Assembly: GCF_020564625.1 (NCBI RefSeq)
Contig: NZ_JAJBZT010000012.1
Coordinates: 1-64,000 of the forward strand
DNA: 64,000 bases
DNA from: Leeia speluncae
GTDB lineage: Bacteria; Pseudomonadota; Gammaproteobacteria; Burkholderiales; Leeiaceae
Reading direction: 5' to 3'
Shown: positions 33,274-41,808 of the stretch, piece after piece
Position numbering within the stretch: position 1 is the stretch's first letter
How the letters are laid out: every line of letters starts with the position of its first letter
Position numbers and translations under genes: made by a program
Notes under the pieces: model-generated
What the model was told of the DNA's origin: nothing
Database searches by the model: none
What the model saw: the letters and a program-made list of their open reading frames with translations, nothing else

Positions 33274-34704
33274 CTAAAAGCCACGCTTCCTAGGCACATA
33301 ACTCCGGAAACCACCACAGTAAGCCGCCGTAATCGATATCCGAACATGGCCAGCTTCTGCTGAAGTAATCTGCCGCGCCCTTCTCACCAAATCCACCTCT
33401 TCAGCCGCAATTCTTTTTGCTTCAGCAAAACTCATCTCCGGCAAAATAACTGGAAGTGTTGGACCAATTTCCTCCGCTTTCATCGCCTTTAAATGAATTC
33501 CCAACTTTTTGCGGATATTATGAAGATGAAGCCACGCAGAGTAAGGGTTAAATCTCCTCTCCCTTACAAACCCAGATTGATTTCCCGCGACAATTAGCGA
33601 CTGTGTAAATGCAGCTAGCTTTTCTGGTGAGTCAATAACATACCTAGTCTTAAAACCGGTATCAGGATTTTCAATAAGGAAATGCGTCATTTCTGCATTG
33701 ACTGATTGCGAGGGCTTAAATCTGACCACCAACTTAGCCGGAATATGAAAAAGGCGAATCAGGTTCAATTGAGCAGCAACAGACGGATCACTTTCTTTTA
33801 ACTGCTCGATCTTTTCTAGTAAATCTTCCTGATTGTCAGACGCAATCTTTTGCGGAATATCCACAATCTTTGGAATATAGCGAATCGGCGCTGGAATACC
33901 AGAAAGGTCTTCAAATCGATTAATAAGAAATTGATGACGTAATCCATGAGATGTTATCCCTAGCGACTTTTTGGTAATACCAAATTTATGCATTACATAT
34001 TTATATCGCTGTATCGCAACATCTAATCTTAAATCCTGATTGGATAGTGCCCCACGATTCTTCTTTGCAAATTCAATTAACGTCACCGCCATTTCTTTTT
34101 GCTGATCCGTGACTATTTTAACTTCTCTTAATTTTCCACCTTTAGTACCTCGCCAAATAGTAACAATACCTTCCTCAAGATTAATAGACTCCAATGGTCG
34201 AAACATAATGCACTCTTTCCGCCGCGCACCAAATGCAAAGGCCACTCTTAATTGCATTCCGATATAAGAGTCATATTGATCCACCTCGGCAATTATCTTT
34301 TCCGCATCAATCCCCTTCCCTTCCCACGTTTTCTCAACAGTAGCGCAATAACTACGTTTAATTAGGTCCGGTTGGTCTTGGAAATAGGTAGTCGTTTCTT
34401 TAATAATGTGAGGTTTGCCAATCCACTGAGCAAAGGTGCGAATTCTCGATAGGTAATTTTGGCGGTAGGATGGCGAGTAATCAGAATTGCGGAGCATTTC
34501 AACAATTGCATCGATGTGGCGAACATCCAGGTTCTTTGGCATTACCTTGTACCCGTTTTGGCGAAGCCAAGCAAAACAATGGAAAAGGGTTTTTGCCCGC
34601 CCATCTGCAGTCTCAAACGAGACCCTGCCTTTACCAGCTTTTCGCCACAGGTTATTTTGGCGCAACAGCTCCGACAGCTGTTTTTTCCAGTCTTTATCTT
34701 CCAT
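33274..34704 (-). CDS. Tyrosine recombinase (integrase) of an integrative element
   Basis: The 476-residue protein has a core-binding N-terminal region (about 35-110; CFAWLRQNGYKV, YSPSYRQNYLSRIRTFAQW) and a tyrosine-recombinase catalytic region. The first catalytic Arg lies in FGARRKECIMF at about 155-164, a beta-hairpin Lys in WRGTKGGK, and the H-x-x-R box in TSHGLRHQF at about 248-256. The final nucleophilic Tyr cannot be assigned with certainty because a long segment (about 265-430) follows the box. The protein is longer than typical phage integrases and resembles the Integrase_1-like group. It is probably the enzyme that moved the adjacent accessory genes. No tRNA gene or clear attachment repeats were found beside it. 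Confidence 0.8.
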   Translation of the reverse strand: MEDKDWKKQLSELLRQNNLWRKAGKGRVSFETADGRAKTLFHCFAWLRQNGYKVMPKNLDVRHIDAIVEMLRNSDYSPSYRQNYLSRIRTFAQWIGKPHIIKETTTYFQDQPDLIKRSYCATVEKTWEGKGIDAEKIIAEVDQYDSYIGMQLRVAFAFGARRKECIMFRPLESINLEEGIVTIWRGTKGGKLREVKIVTDQQKEMAVTLIEFAKKNRGALSNQDLRLDVAIQRYKYVMHKFGITKKSLGITSHGLRHQFLINRFEDLSGIPAPIRYIPKIVDIPQKIASDNQEDLLEKIEQLKESDPSVAAQLNLIRLFHIPAKLVVRFKPSQSVNAEMTHFLIENPDTGFKTRYVIDSPEKLAAFTQSLIVAGNQSGFVRERRFNPYSAWLHLHNIRKKLGIHLKAMKAEEIGPTLPVILPEMSFAEAKRIAAEEVDLVRRARQITSAEAGHVRISITAAYCGGFRSYVPRKRGF

Positions 34705-35605
34705 TTAATTTTTCAATATTTGGTTTGGATTTCCATCTTTTGCCGCGCCTGGCCCGATGGTTACGGAGGTATTACCTGTCTGTACTTCGTTCACTGCTGA
34801 CTTTTACAAAATCGGATTCGCTTTTTCGTTAAAGCGCTTTTCCACAACCTTGCGGGTCGTCCTTTCGGCATCGATAGATCGATGGGCTTGCATTCTTCAT
34901 TTAATAATTTTGGTCGTTGCCGCGTCCGATACACCCCCTGCCAAGGGTGTCACGGCTTACCTCTGCAATGCGTTTCATCAGCGGGACGCTGACTAAGGAC
35001 ATTGATCGCATTAATCGCGAAATCGAGGAACCAAAAACAGATTGGTAAAAAAAAGAGGTGTCGCTTAGGTGTGCGTGATTCCAACAGACGGATATCTGTC
35101 TTACGCAACTAGCCTTACCAGAGAATTAACTTTGGCGGCTTGGATGCTAGGTGTTCCTAGCTGTGGGAACGGTCTGTACCGTTGCCAAGGTGTCTCTTAT
35201 GAGACTTTAAGAAATGAAGGCTGCTGCCTACTAGACCATGATTGAGAAAAATTGGCGCTCATGATGGTTAGAAATGTAATTCAGGTTTGTTCGATATGTC
35301 AATAGGCTTTTTTGGTTTAACCTTTTTATTCACCCTACTTTCACAAGTTAAATCAGCCTTCTATCCCAGTATCCATCAGGGGTGGCAGGATTCTCTCTGG
35401 TGGAACTTATGGTTCATCTTCGCCTACCCACCCCTAGAAAATAGTTTAAAGGATGCAAATTTGAGCCTCTGCAACAACAGCGACGTGGGGAAATAGCAAT
35501 GTGTTATGCATCGATTAAGGACCGCTATTGCCCCCTATAACGAAAATTGGAGGCCCACCACTCCGCTGGGGGTTTCAATCTTTTATTAACAGGCAAGTTA
35601 ATCCC
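34705..35605. other. Gene-poor region upstream of the integrase
   Basis: About 900 bases hold no convincing gene. A frame at 35287-35496 encodes a hydrophobic peptide (FFGLTFLFTLLS) but starts at TTG without a ribosome site. Small hairpins occur, for example ACACCC...GGGTGT around 34930-34948 and CGCTTT...AAAGCG around 34819-34836. The sequence is somewhat GC-richer than the flanks from 34750 to 35000. The stretch might contain the recombinase attachment site or a transfer origin, but I can name neither. Confidence 0.35.
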
Positions 35606-35973
35606 GCAAAGCCTGTATCTAAATCTGCAAAGCCTGTATCTAAATCTGCAAAGGGTGCATCTAAATCGGCAATACCTGCATCCAAATCTGCAAAGGGTGC
35701 ATCTAGATCGGCAAAGCCTGTATCTGAATCGGCAAAGGGTGCATCTAAATCGGCAATGCCTGTATCTGAATCGGCAAAGGGTGCATCTAGATCGGCAAAG
35801 CCTGTATCTGAATCGGCAAAGGGTGCATCTAGATCGGCAAAGCCTGTATCTGAATCGGCAAAGGGTGCATCTAGATCGGCAAAGCCTGTATCTAAATCGG
35901 TAAAGGGTGCATCTAGATCGGCAAAGTCGATTATCTTTTTTTCAAAATCTGTCCATTTTCTGGAATTTGGCAC
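35575..35973 (-). CDS. Possible heptapeptide-repeat protein encoded by the minisatellite
   Basis: A GTG-started frame of 132 codons reads through the array, giving an acidic protein of FADLDxx heptads with Ala-Asp-Leu-Asp every seven residues. Differences between units are more often silent in this frame (TTA/CTA Leu, GCA/GCC Ala) than in the plus-strand frame, where AAA/AGA/GAA changes alter the residue; Leu to Ser is the main exception. This mildly favours the minus frame. There is no clear ribosome site, and none of the frames may be translated. No known family is recognised. Confidence 0.3.
   Translation of the reverse strand: MPNSRKWTDFEKKIIDFADLDAPFTDLDTGFADLDAPFADSDTGFADLDAPFADSDTGFADLDAPFADSDTGIADLDAPFADSDTGFADLDAPFADLDAGIADLDAPFADLDTGFADLDTGFAGLTCLLIKD
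35606..35920. repeat. Minisatellite: 15 tandem 21-bp units, alternating two variants
   Basis: Fifteen 21-bp units run head to tail without interruption. From the third unit on they alternate between a type with aaagcctgtatct and a type with aaagggtgcatct, giving a 42-bp higher-order repeat. Because 21 is a multiple of three and units lack stops, several frames stay open across the array. On the minus strand the units encode heptapeptides FADLDTG and FADLDAP; on the plus strand AKPVSKS and AKGASRS. A partial unit follows at 35921. Confidence 0.95.
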
Positions 35974-36048
35974 ATTTAAGGCCTAATAACTCAGCTCATA
36001 GAAATTGAAATTCTGGAAAAATTGTTATGTGTATATCGGGATTTTGGA

Positions 36049-36614
36049 ATGTATAAAAAAATTTTGGAGTCGGCCAAAGAGCGGTGCAGAGCTTTGAGAC
36101 GGTCGGGACTTACGTTAAAGGATATCCAAGCATCTCTAGATGACCCTATCTCGTTGCGATCAATTGGTGCGATATGCAAAGGAATCGAACGAAAAACACC
36201 CCTGGTGAAACTGGTTTTGGATATACCCCTAGAGTTATCCAGCAATGATGCTGTTTTGTCGATTCGGGAGAAAGGGCTATCTATTTCTGCAGGTTATATT
36301 CGAAAAATTAGGACCCAGTACAACTCAGAATTTGTCCCACAAATGGACTCAAGATCAGAGGAATCTGAGGGTTTGCCGATACCATCGAATTTAATCGAGT
36401 CAGTCAAATGCATTTCTGAACCGATAAATCAGCCTACTCCGACCCCCCCTCCCCCTAATGAAGTTAATAGCCGGAGAGGACATGACTTGCTTAGCAAAAT
36501 TAATTAGGCGATGGGTCGCAGATACAAAGAGAAAATCGCGCTAAATATGAACGCATGAAAGCTTTTATGCCGAAAGTTGCAAATACATCTTTACTAAAAG
36601 GAGATAAATCGTGA
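36049..36614 (+). pseudogene. StbA-like plasmid stability DNA-binding protein, apparently frameshifted
   Basis: An ATG at 36049 starts a 152-residue frame with a basic helix-turn-helix-like N-terminal half (LRRSGLTLKDIQASL, then LSISAGYIRKIRTQY) and a Pro-rich linker, ending at a stop at 36507. A second frame from 36504 continues plausibly (QIQRENRAKYERMKAFMPKV) to a TGA at 36612-36614 that overlaps the GTG start of the StbB-like gene. This suggests one StbA-like gene of about 185 codons broken by a 1-base indel near 36503. In R388-type plasmids StbA binds repeats upstream of its operon and aids segregation. The identification rests mainly on the following StbB-like gene and the overall layout. 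Confidence 0.5.
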
Positions 36615-37325
36615 TTGTTGCTATTTTAGGTTTTTCTGGAAACGTAGGAAAAACAACAATTGCAAATAATTTGTTTGGACCATATTTAGGTGTGAATCCA
36701 ATACATCTAGAGTCTACTAACCATATACAGTCGGTTTCTAATTCTGATAAAAACCTTGTTTTGGAAAAGGCAGACATGTTTATAATTGAAACAATCTATG
36801 AAAAGGTTGCTTTCGAAGAAAATCTTGTATTAGATGTTGGAGCTTCTGACCTAAAGGCATTATTAGAAGCATTCAACAAATACGAAGGAATTTTAGATGG
36901 AGTAGACCGATTTATTATTCCAGTTTCAAGTGATGCCAAACAAGGGATCGACTCAATTAAGACCGCTGCAACGCTAATAGCTAACGGTGTAGATGTAGAA
37001 AAAATATTTCTAGTATTTAATCGTTTATCACAAAAGGATTTGTTTTTCGAACGATTTAAGGATTTGATTTTCAATATTACTGGTTTCGATATCGCTTTAT
37101 TAAAGCAAAGCTGGTTTATACCTGAAAGTGGTCTATTCGATGTATGTAGTGCGTTATGTCATACAGTATTTGGTTTAGCAGAATCAGAAATTGATTACGA
37201 TAAAGTCCTCAAGGATACTTTCAAAAACACAGGGGTGCAGGGAAAAAGATCTACTTTCTCTTGTTGCAGCGCAACATGGAGCAAGGTCAATTTCTACGCG
37301 ATTCAAGTCTTTTACGCAGAAATGA
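36611..37325 (+). pseudogene. StbB-like ParA-type ATPase, frameshifted near its 3' end
   Basis: The gene begins with GTG after AAAGGAG. The N-terminal ILGFSGNVGKTTIANNLFGP carries a deviant Walker A (SGNVGKTT) as in StbB proteins, followed by LVLDVGASDLKALLEAFNKY and FIIPVSSDAKQGIDSIK, all typical of StbB-like plasmid proteins. The frame as sequenced runs to 37357 with an odd Cys-rich tail. Removing one base from the GGG at 37240-37242 would restore EKDLLSLVAAQHGAR and a stop at 37323-37325 that overlaps a following ATG (ATGA). A third gene, if present, is reduced to a few codons. A real frameshift or a sequencing error are both possible. Confidence 0.65.
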
Positions 37326-37527
37326 CAGAATCAACATTGGTTCTGGACGTGGGATGAAGCAAGAAAATCTCATCGTTGACATGCTTTTCAATTCGAGAGA
37401 GAAGTCAGTGACTAACAACTAGCCGAATAAAAGATCTTGTGTTAGCGAAAGCCGATGGACTGATCAAAAAATAGGCACGTCACCTGAGCGCATGTTTTTA
37501 ATAGGCATTCCTAAATTTTAAGGATAC

Positions 37528-37550
37528 TTCTCCACAAAATTTGTGGATAA
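37528..37550. other. Two inverted DnaA-box-like sequences
   Basis: TTCTCCACA (37528-37536, one mismatch to the DnaA box TTATCCACA) faces a perfect TTATCCACA on the minus strand (37542-37550). Together they include the palindrome CCACAAA-A-TTTGTGG (37532-37546). They lie just beyond the plasmid-partition remnant and could be part of a former plasmid origin or a DnaA-sensitive site before the Xre-cupin gene. Two boxes alone are weak evidence. Confidence 0.4.
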
Positions 37551-37589
37551 CTCTTGAGATTAATCCCCTTTTGCATCAGCCAACTTCCA

Positions 37590-38198
37590 CTAATAAACAG
37601 GTGGAGCGATAACCCACACGACGACAGCCTCTGCATTGTGAGGGTTATCCCATCGAAATGATTGATTAGCGATACGAAAACTATCTCCGGCGCTTACTTG
37701 AAAGAATTGTTCATCAATCCATAAATTTAAACACCCTGACACAACATAACCCTCTTCTTCTGTTGCACGGGTGGTCGGTTCAGTAAGAGATGCGCCAGGT
37801 TCAAATGTACTGAGAAACATTTCAAATCCCCCACCAATATTTGGGGAAAGTAATTCTTCAATTAATCCATCCGTTACTGTGCCCAATTTCCTCCTCACAT
37901 CTGAACGTACAATTTTGCCTCTTTCTATGTTTGGTGTCGCTTCTGATAGAAAAAACCAGCCAAATGGAACACCCAACGTTTTAGCAATGGCTTTCAGATC
38001 TGCAATAGAGGGTTCCGCTTGACCACGCTCAACTTGGCTAACAAAACTGACAGATCGACCAATGGCAGTTGCTACAAATAACAACGACTTGCCACGTGCT
38101 TTTCTAAGTTTTCTGACTTCCTCACCAAGTGAAGTCGAACCATCATCCAAAACAGTGTGTACATTTAGATTGCTGCTCTCATTTGTATCTTTCGCCAT
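37590..38198 (-). CDS. Xre-cupin transcriptional regulator (PuuR-like)
   Basis: The 202-residue protein has an N-terminal HTH_3 domain (about residues 25-85; LRKARGKSLLFVATAIGRSVSFVSQVERG) and a C-terminal cupin_2 domain (about 130-200; EEEGYVVSGCLNLWI, AGDSFRI, PHNAEAVVVWV). Regulators of this build control polyamine, amino acid or amine degradation and sense a small ligand through the cupin. The gene has a near-palindrome 25 bp upstream that may be its own operator. It is likely a regulator of the neighbouring methylamine/betaine-type genes. Confidence 0.9.
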   Translation of the reverse strand: MAKDTNESSNLNVHTVLDDGSTSLGEEVRKLRKARGKSLLFVATAIGRSVSFVSQVERGQAEPSIADLKAIAKTLGVPFGWFFLSEATPNIERGKIVRSDVRRKLGTVTDGLIEELLSPNIGGGFEMFLSTFEPGASLTEPTTRATEEEGYVVSGCLNLWIDEQFFQVSAGDSFRIANQSFRWDNPHNAEAVVVWVIAPPVY

Positions 38199-38222
38199 TT
38201 AACCTCCATAAACAACATGGCA

Positions 38223-38248
38223 ATCATTTGTTTACAGAACAAAATGAT
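38223..38248. promoter_or_regulatory. Near-palindromic operator upstream of the Xre-cupin gene
   Basis: ATCATTTGTT (38223-38232) and AACAAAATGAT (38238-38248) form an inverted repeat with one extra base in the right arm, 25 bp upstream of the start at 38198. The position suggests autoregulation by the Xre-cupin protein. Confidence 0.45.
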
Positions 38249-38447
38249 AGAAATTATTTACTCATAATAAAAATACTAACGATCATATTTTTTATTTGTA
38301 TAAAATTCATTTTAGCAAATTTAGAGACATCATTGGACAAAACTAGACGGGTGTATGACATTTTTACGAGAAGAAATCATTTAGGAAGCACCTAGTCCAC
38401 TCTCAAAAAAGGAGACCGGCAATCTATTTATGAAACGCTCACTACTT

Positions 38448-39764
38448 TTAGTTTTCTGCTCTTCGGATGCCATGCCGCTTGTTGGCATTTTCAAAATTTG
38501 CTCTCAAAACGTCATAGAGAGGTTTGCCGTTATACAACATTTCATCGTATGAAAAGACTAAGTCCGTATGCGCGGTTACCCTACTTCCAACACCTATTTG
38601 ACAGGTACCGTCTTGGATAAAAGCAGTATTGCTCGCTACACTAAAGTTAACATTACCATTGAGAGAAACGTAACCAAGGCACCCTATATAAATACCTCTC
38701 GGAAGCAACTCTAGTTGTTTCAGCTTTTTTATGACTTTATATTTTGAGCTTCCAGTTACCGAACAAACGGGAAGTAACTGATAAAAAAAATCCATAACAG
38801 GAGTAACAAGAGGCATATTCTCTTCTGCTAAACAATATCGGCTGTGATCCGCTGTGACACACCAGTCATACGGAGGTAATTTTTGAGAGATTGGAGAAAT
38901 CTTCAGCTGTTTATCAGTACACTCAAAAAAAACATCGGAAGAGATACTCAATATCCCTAAGCCATTAAATTGCATAAATGCAGAAGATCTTTCTTTGCCA
39001 CCTTCTATTAGCATTTTAAAAATATAAAAATAACTATCCTCAGTGATGCCTCCTGCATCTAGAAATAGTGAATTGGAAAGAAATACCTCCAATATCTGCT
39101 CTTCTTCAAGAAAATCTTTGCATGCCAGTAGTTTATTAAAATACTCATCTCTACCAATGATTAAGCCGCTTTCTAGTTCTTCCAAGGAATATGAAAATTT
39201 CTTGCAGTAATAGTTATCACGAGGGGGTTGATTAAGTTTACTTAGTACTTCTTCACACCAGAGATCAAACGGGGTCGTTGTACGCTCTTTTTCCTGTAAC
39301 GAAATAACATAAATTGCATTTTCTAGATGATCGTAGACAATCGTTCTTGGCGTATATACATACTTAGAGTAGTAATATTTGGATGGGGAGGTGTTTAGTT
39401 TACAAGCTGAAAGTCCACGTTCGTAGGTAACATAACCAACGAATCCGCCAATAAATTCAAATGGAAGGTTATGCTCACAAATATTGGCAAGATGGATTTG
39501 TTCATCAATAAACGCATGGATAGTTGTATTAAGTAACCTCTTCCCACTGTCATCCTCTATCGCTAATTGATGTTCATTTAATTCAGTAACAAGGTAGCCA
39601 CCATGATTATCGCTCCCCATGTAAGAATAGCGACAAGCCTGGTCTTGCGCTTGTGAGCTGGCAGCTAGCCAGAATGCATTCTGGCTGGATGAAAATACTC
39701 TTTCGAACACTTCAGAGGAAGATAAATCTGTGCTTATTTTCCGGCTTAAAACCTGCAAATCCAT
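38448..39764 (-). CDS. Degenerate chorismate-binding-enzyme-like protein (PabB/TrpE fold)
   Basis: The 438-residue protein follows the aminodeoxychorismate/anthranilate synthase I pattern along its length. An N-terminal region with FEFIGGFVGYVTYE, a central EEEQILEVFLS segment, and C-terminal SVTGSSKYKVIKKLKQLE, PRGIYIGCLGYVS and NFSVASNTA are all recognisable. Key active-site motifs are altered, however: PIxGTRPRG became PISQKLPP, and the EHxMIVDLxRND region became DHSRYCLAEENMP. Catalysis in the usual sense is therefore doubtful. The start ATG at 39764 follows a GTG at 39767. A strong terminator separates it from the upstream ETF genes, so it has its own promoter or is poorly expressed. Its role is unknown. 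Confidence 0.7.
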   Translation of the reverse strand: MDLQVLSRKISTDLSSSEVFERVFSSSQNAFWLAASSQAQDQACRYSYMGSDNHGGYLVTELNEHQLAIEDDSGKRLLNTTIHAFIDEQIHLANICEHNLPFEFIGGFVGYVTYERGLSACKLNTSPSKYYYSKYVYTPRTIVYDHLENAIYVISLQEKERTTTPFDLWCEEVLSKLNQPPRDNYYCKKFSYSLEELESGLIIGRDEYFNKLLACKDFLEEEQILEVFLSNSLFLDAGGITEDSYFYIFKMLIEGGKERSSAFMQFNGLGILSISSDVFFECTDKQLKISPISQKLPPYDWCVTADHSRYCLAEENMPLVTPVMDFFYQLLPVCSVTGSSKYKVIKKLKQLELLPRGIYIGCLGYVSLNGNVNFSVASNTAFIQDGTCQIGVGSRVTAHTDLVFSYDEMLYNGKPLYDVLRANFENANKRHGIRRAEN

Positions 39765-39797
39765 CACAAACTCGCAAATAACTCTTTTGTAATAAAA

Positions 39798-39822
39798 AAG
39801 CCAAGCTGAAACAGCCTGGCTT
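39798..39822 (-). terminator. Terminator after the ETF genes
   Basis: AAGCCAAGCTG (39798-39808) and CAGCCTGGCTT (39812-39822) pair with one G-U position around a 3-base loop. The plus-strand A-run to the left gives a U-tract for leftward transcripts. It lies 26 bp after the EtfA stop. Confidence 0.85.
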
Positions 39823-39847
39823 TTATCTGATGATTTGTTAGTTACAT

Positions 39848-40780
39848 TTAAGCTAACTTAGCAATCATCTCCGGTACAACTTCAAATAAATCGCCCACCA
39901 TTCCTATATCTGCCACTTGGAAAATAGGTGCATCAGGGTCTTTATTAATTGCAATGATCATTTTGGAATCTTTCATGCCTGCCAGATGCTGAATAGCACC
40001 AGACATGCCAATCGCAATATAAACATCTGGCGCAACAACTTTACCTGTTTGACCAACTTGGCAATCACTAGGTGCAAAACCAGCATCTACCGCAGCACGG
40101 GAAGCGCCAACCCCAGCATTTAGCTTTTCTGCTAATTGATGGATCAACCCAAAATTTTCTTCAGATGCTAAGCCACGTCCACCAGACACAACTACTTTGG
40201 CAGTAGTCAGCTCTACTTTGTCACTCTTAGAAGACTCAGCACCGATAAATTTAGATAATTGAGCATCAAAATTTGCCTCAATATCCTTAGTTGGTGCCAC
40301 ATTATTCCCATCTATAGCAGAGACAAACTTGGTAGCGCGGACTGTGATGACTTTAATTGCATCCGATGAAACAAGTTTAATAAATGCATTACCAGCATAA
40401 ATTGGACGTTCGAAAGTATTTTCATCGAATATTTTTGTGATTTCGGTAATCTGCTGTACATCTAACTGAGCAGCGACTCGTGGCATCACACTTTTTCCCA
40501 TACTGGTAGCTGGGGCCACCACATGAGAAAACTCCTTTGCGATGGATGAAATACACAAGGACTGATTTTCTGCCAAGAAATGCTGCTGACTAGGATGAGA
40601 GGCAACAAGCACTTGGCCAACACCTTCAATTTTTGCAACTTGATCGACAACTGCTTGGCATTGATAACCTGTTACTAACACGGAAACATTGCTTGATAGT
40701 TCAAGTGCAGCAGTGACTGCATTTCTCGTTGCCGCATTTAGCTCGACATTGTTATGATCGGCAATAACTAATACAGCCAT
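39848..40780 (-). CDS. etfA: Electron transfer flavoprotein alpha subunit
   Basis: The 310-residue protein is the FAD-carrying ETF alpha subunit, with [11 protein letters not shown] at the start of the FAD domain, [36 protein letters not shown] and a C-terminal [10 protein letters not shown]. With EtfB it accepts electrons from flavin dehydrogenases and passes them to ETF-ubiquinone oxidoreductase. The ATG at 40780 is chosen because AAGGA precedes it and it lies two bases after the EtfB stop; a TTG overlap start at 40786 is unlikely. It is the last gene before a terminator. This is probably a dedicated ETF pair for the neighbouring dehydrogenase. Confidence 0.93.
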   Translation of the reverse strand: MAVLVIADHNNVELNAATRNAVTAALELSSNVSVLVTGYQCQAVVDQVAKIEGVGQVLVASHPSQQHFLAENQSLCISSIAKEFSHVVAPATSMGKSVMPRVAAQLDVQQITEITKIFDENTFERPIYAGNAFIKLVSSDAIKVITVRATKFVSAIDGNNVAPTKDIEANFDAQLSKFIGAESSKSDKVELTTAKVVVSGGRGLASEENFGLIHQLAEKLNAGVGASRAAVDAGFAPSDCQVGQTGKVVAPDVYIAIGMSGAIQHLAGMKDSKMIIAINKDPDAPIFQVADIGMVGDLFEVVPEMIAKLA

Positions 40781-40782
40781 TT

Positions 40783-41535
40783 TCAATTTCCTTTCGCTGT
40801 TAGTTTAGCGGCAGCAATCAACTCATCCACAGAAGTCACCTTGATGCCTTGATTTCTAGTTTCAGGGGCAGATACCAACTGTACTTTGAATCTAGAATCC
40901 AATTGAAGATCAAAACTAGTTAGCTCTTTTGTTTCGACTGGCTTCTTTTTTGATTTCATAATCTCAGGTAAGGAAGCAAATCTTGGAGAGTTAAGACGTA
41001 AATCGACAGTCAGTACAGCAGGTAATTTAACCGCAATGGTTTCTCGTCCTGAATCCACTTCACGGGTTACATTCACCCAATCATTTTCAAAAGATAACTT
41101 TGAAGTAAAGGTTCCTTGGCTCCAGTTAAGCAAAGCAGAAAGCATTTGACCTGTTTGGTTACTATCATCATCAATCGCTTGTTTACCTGTAAATACTAAG
41201 TCTGGCTGCTCTAATTCCACCAACTGTTTCAAAACTTTCGCGATAGCCAACGGCTCTAGATCCGCGTCAGTTGAAACATGGATACCTCTATCTGCCCCCA
41301 TTGCCAGTGCCGCGCGAATAACATCCTGAGATTTCTGTGATCCAATTGAAGCCACAACAACTTCTGAAACCACTCCAGCTTCTTTTAATTGCACCGCAGC
41401 CTCAACTGCAGTTTCATCAAATGGATTTGGAGACATTTTCACATTATCAATATCAACACCGGATCCATCCGCTTTCACTCTGATATTTACGTTTGGATCA
41501 ACTACCCGCTTTACTGCCACAAGAACCTTCATCAT
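40783..41535 (-). CDS. etfB: Electron transfer flavoprotein beta subunit
   Basis: The 250-residue protein is the AMP-binding ETF beta subunit: VLVAVKRVVDPN at the N-terminus, the NPFDETAVEAAVQLKE segment, and FTGKQAIDDDSNQTGQMLSALL. It forms the heterodimer with EtfA encoded two bases downstream. The start ATG follows GAGG. It lies 273 bp after the dimethylglycine/sarcosine dehydrogenase gene in the same direction; that gap holds a CCTGCA hairpin (41614-41630) but no T-run, so co-transcription is possible. Confidence 0.93.
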   Translation of the reverse strand: MMKVLVAVKRVVDPNVNIRVKADGSGVDIDNVKMSPNPFDETAVEAAVQLKEAGVVSEVVVASIGSQKSQDVIRAALAMGADRGIHVSTDADLEPLAIAKVLKQLVELEQPDLVFTGKQAIDDDSNQTGQMLSALLNWSQGTFTSKLSFENDWVNVTREVDSGRETIAVKLPAVLTVDLRLNSPRFASLPEIMKSKKKPVETKELTSFDLQLDSRFKVQLVSAPETRNQGIKVTSVDELIAAAKLTAKGN

Positions 41536-41808
41536 GGATCCTCATTTTTTAATTTCGATTTCCACTTCACATCGTCGATTCGCCAACTTTCGAAGATGCT
41601 AAATGCTTGCTCACCTGCAAAAAGTGCAGGAGATATTTCATGCCAATATCAATCCATCTAGAACGTGCTTATTTTTATAGGCCGATTATTCGAGTTCTTA
41701 AATCTTGTTAGCATCCAAGCGCTTTGTTCACAACGAGATCTATCCTCGAAATACGTTGCAGTATCGGTAAGCACGTCCTATTGGATTTTTTCCTATTGAT
41801 CGATGCGA

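Noticed and set aside
33274-35286. tRNA gene or att site beside the integrase
   Set aside because: No T-loop-like GTTCRANNC with a matching cloverleaf was found on either strand here, and no direct repeat pair could be assigned by eye.
35287-35496. Small hydrophobic protein between integrase and minisatellite
   Set aside because: TTG start, no ribosome site and no recognisable family; the hydrophobic stretch alone is not enough.
35606-35920. CRISPR array
   Set aside because: The 21-bp units are directly adjacent with no unique spacers and no cas genes are nearby.
35528-35986. Plus-strand heptapeptide-repeat proteins in the minisatellite
   Set aside because: They arise automatically because 21 is divisible by three and no unit has a stop; the starts are TTG or internal without ribosome sites, and unit differences change residues more than in the minus frame.
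41536-41808. Glycine riboswitch upstream of the ETF genes
   Set aside because: The gap has a small CCTGCA hairpin but not the conserved core expected of a glycine riboswitch.
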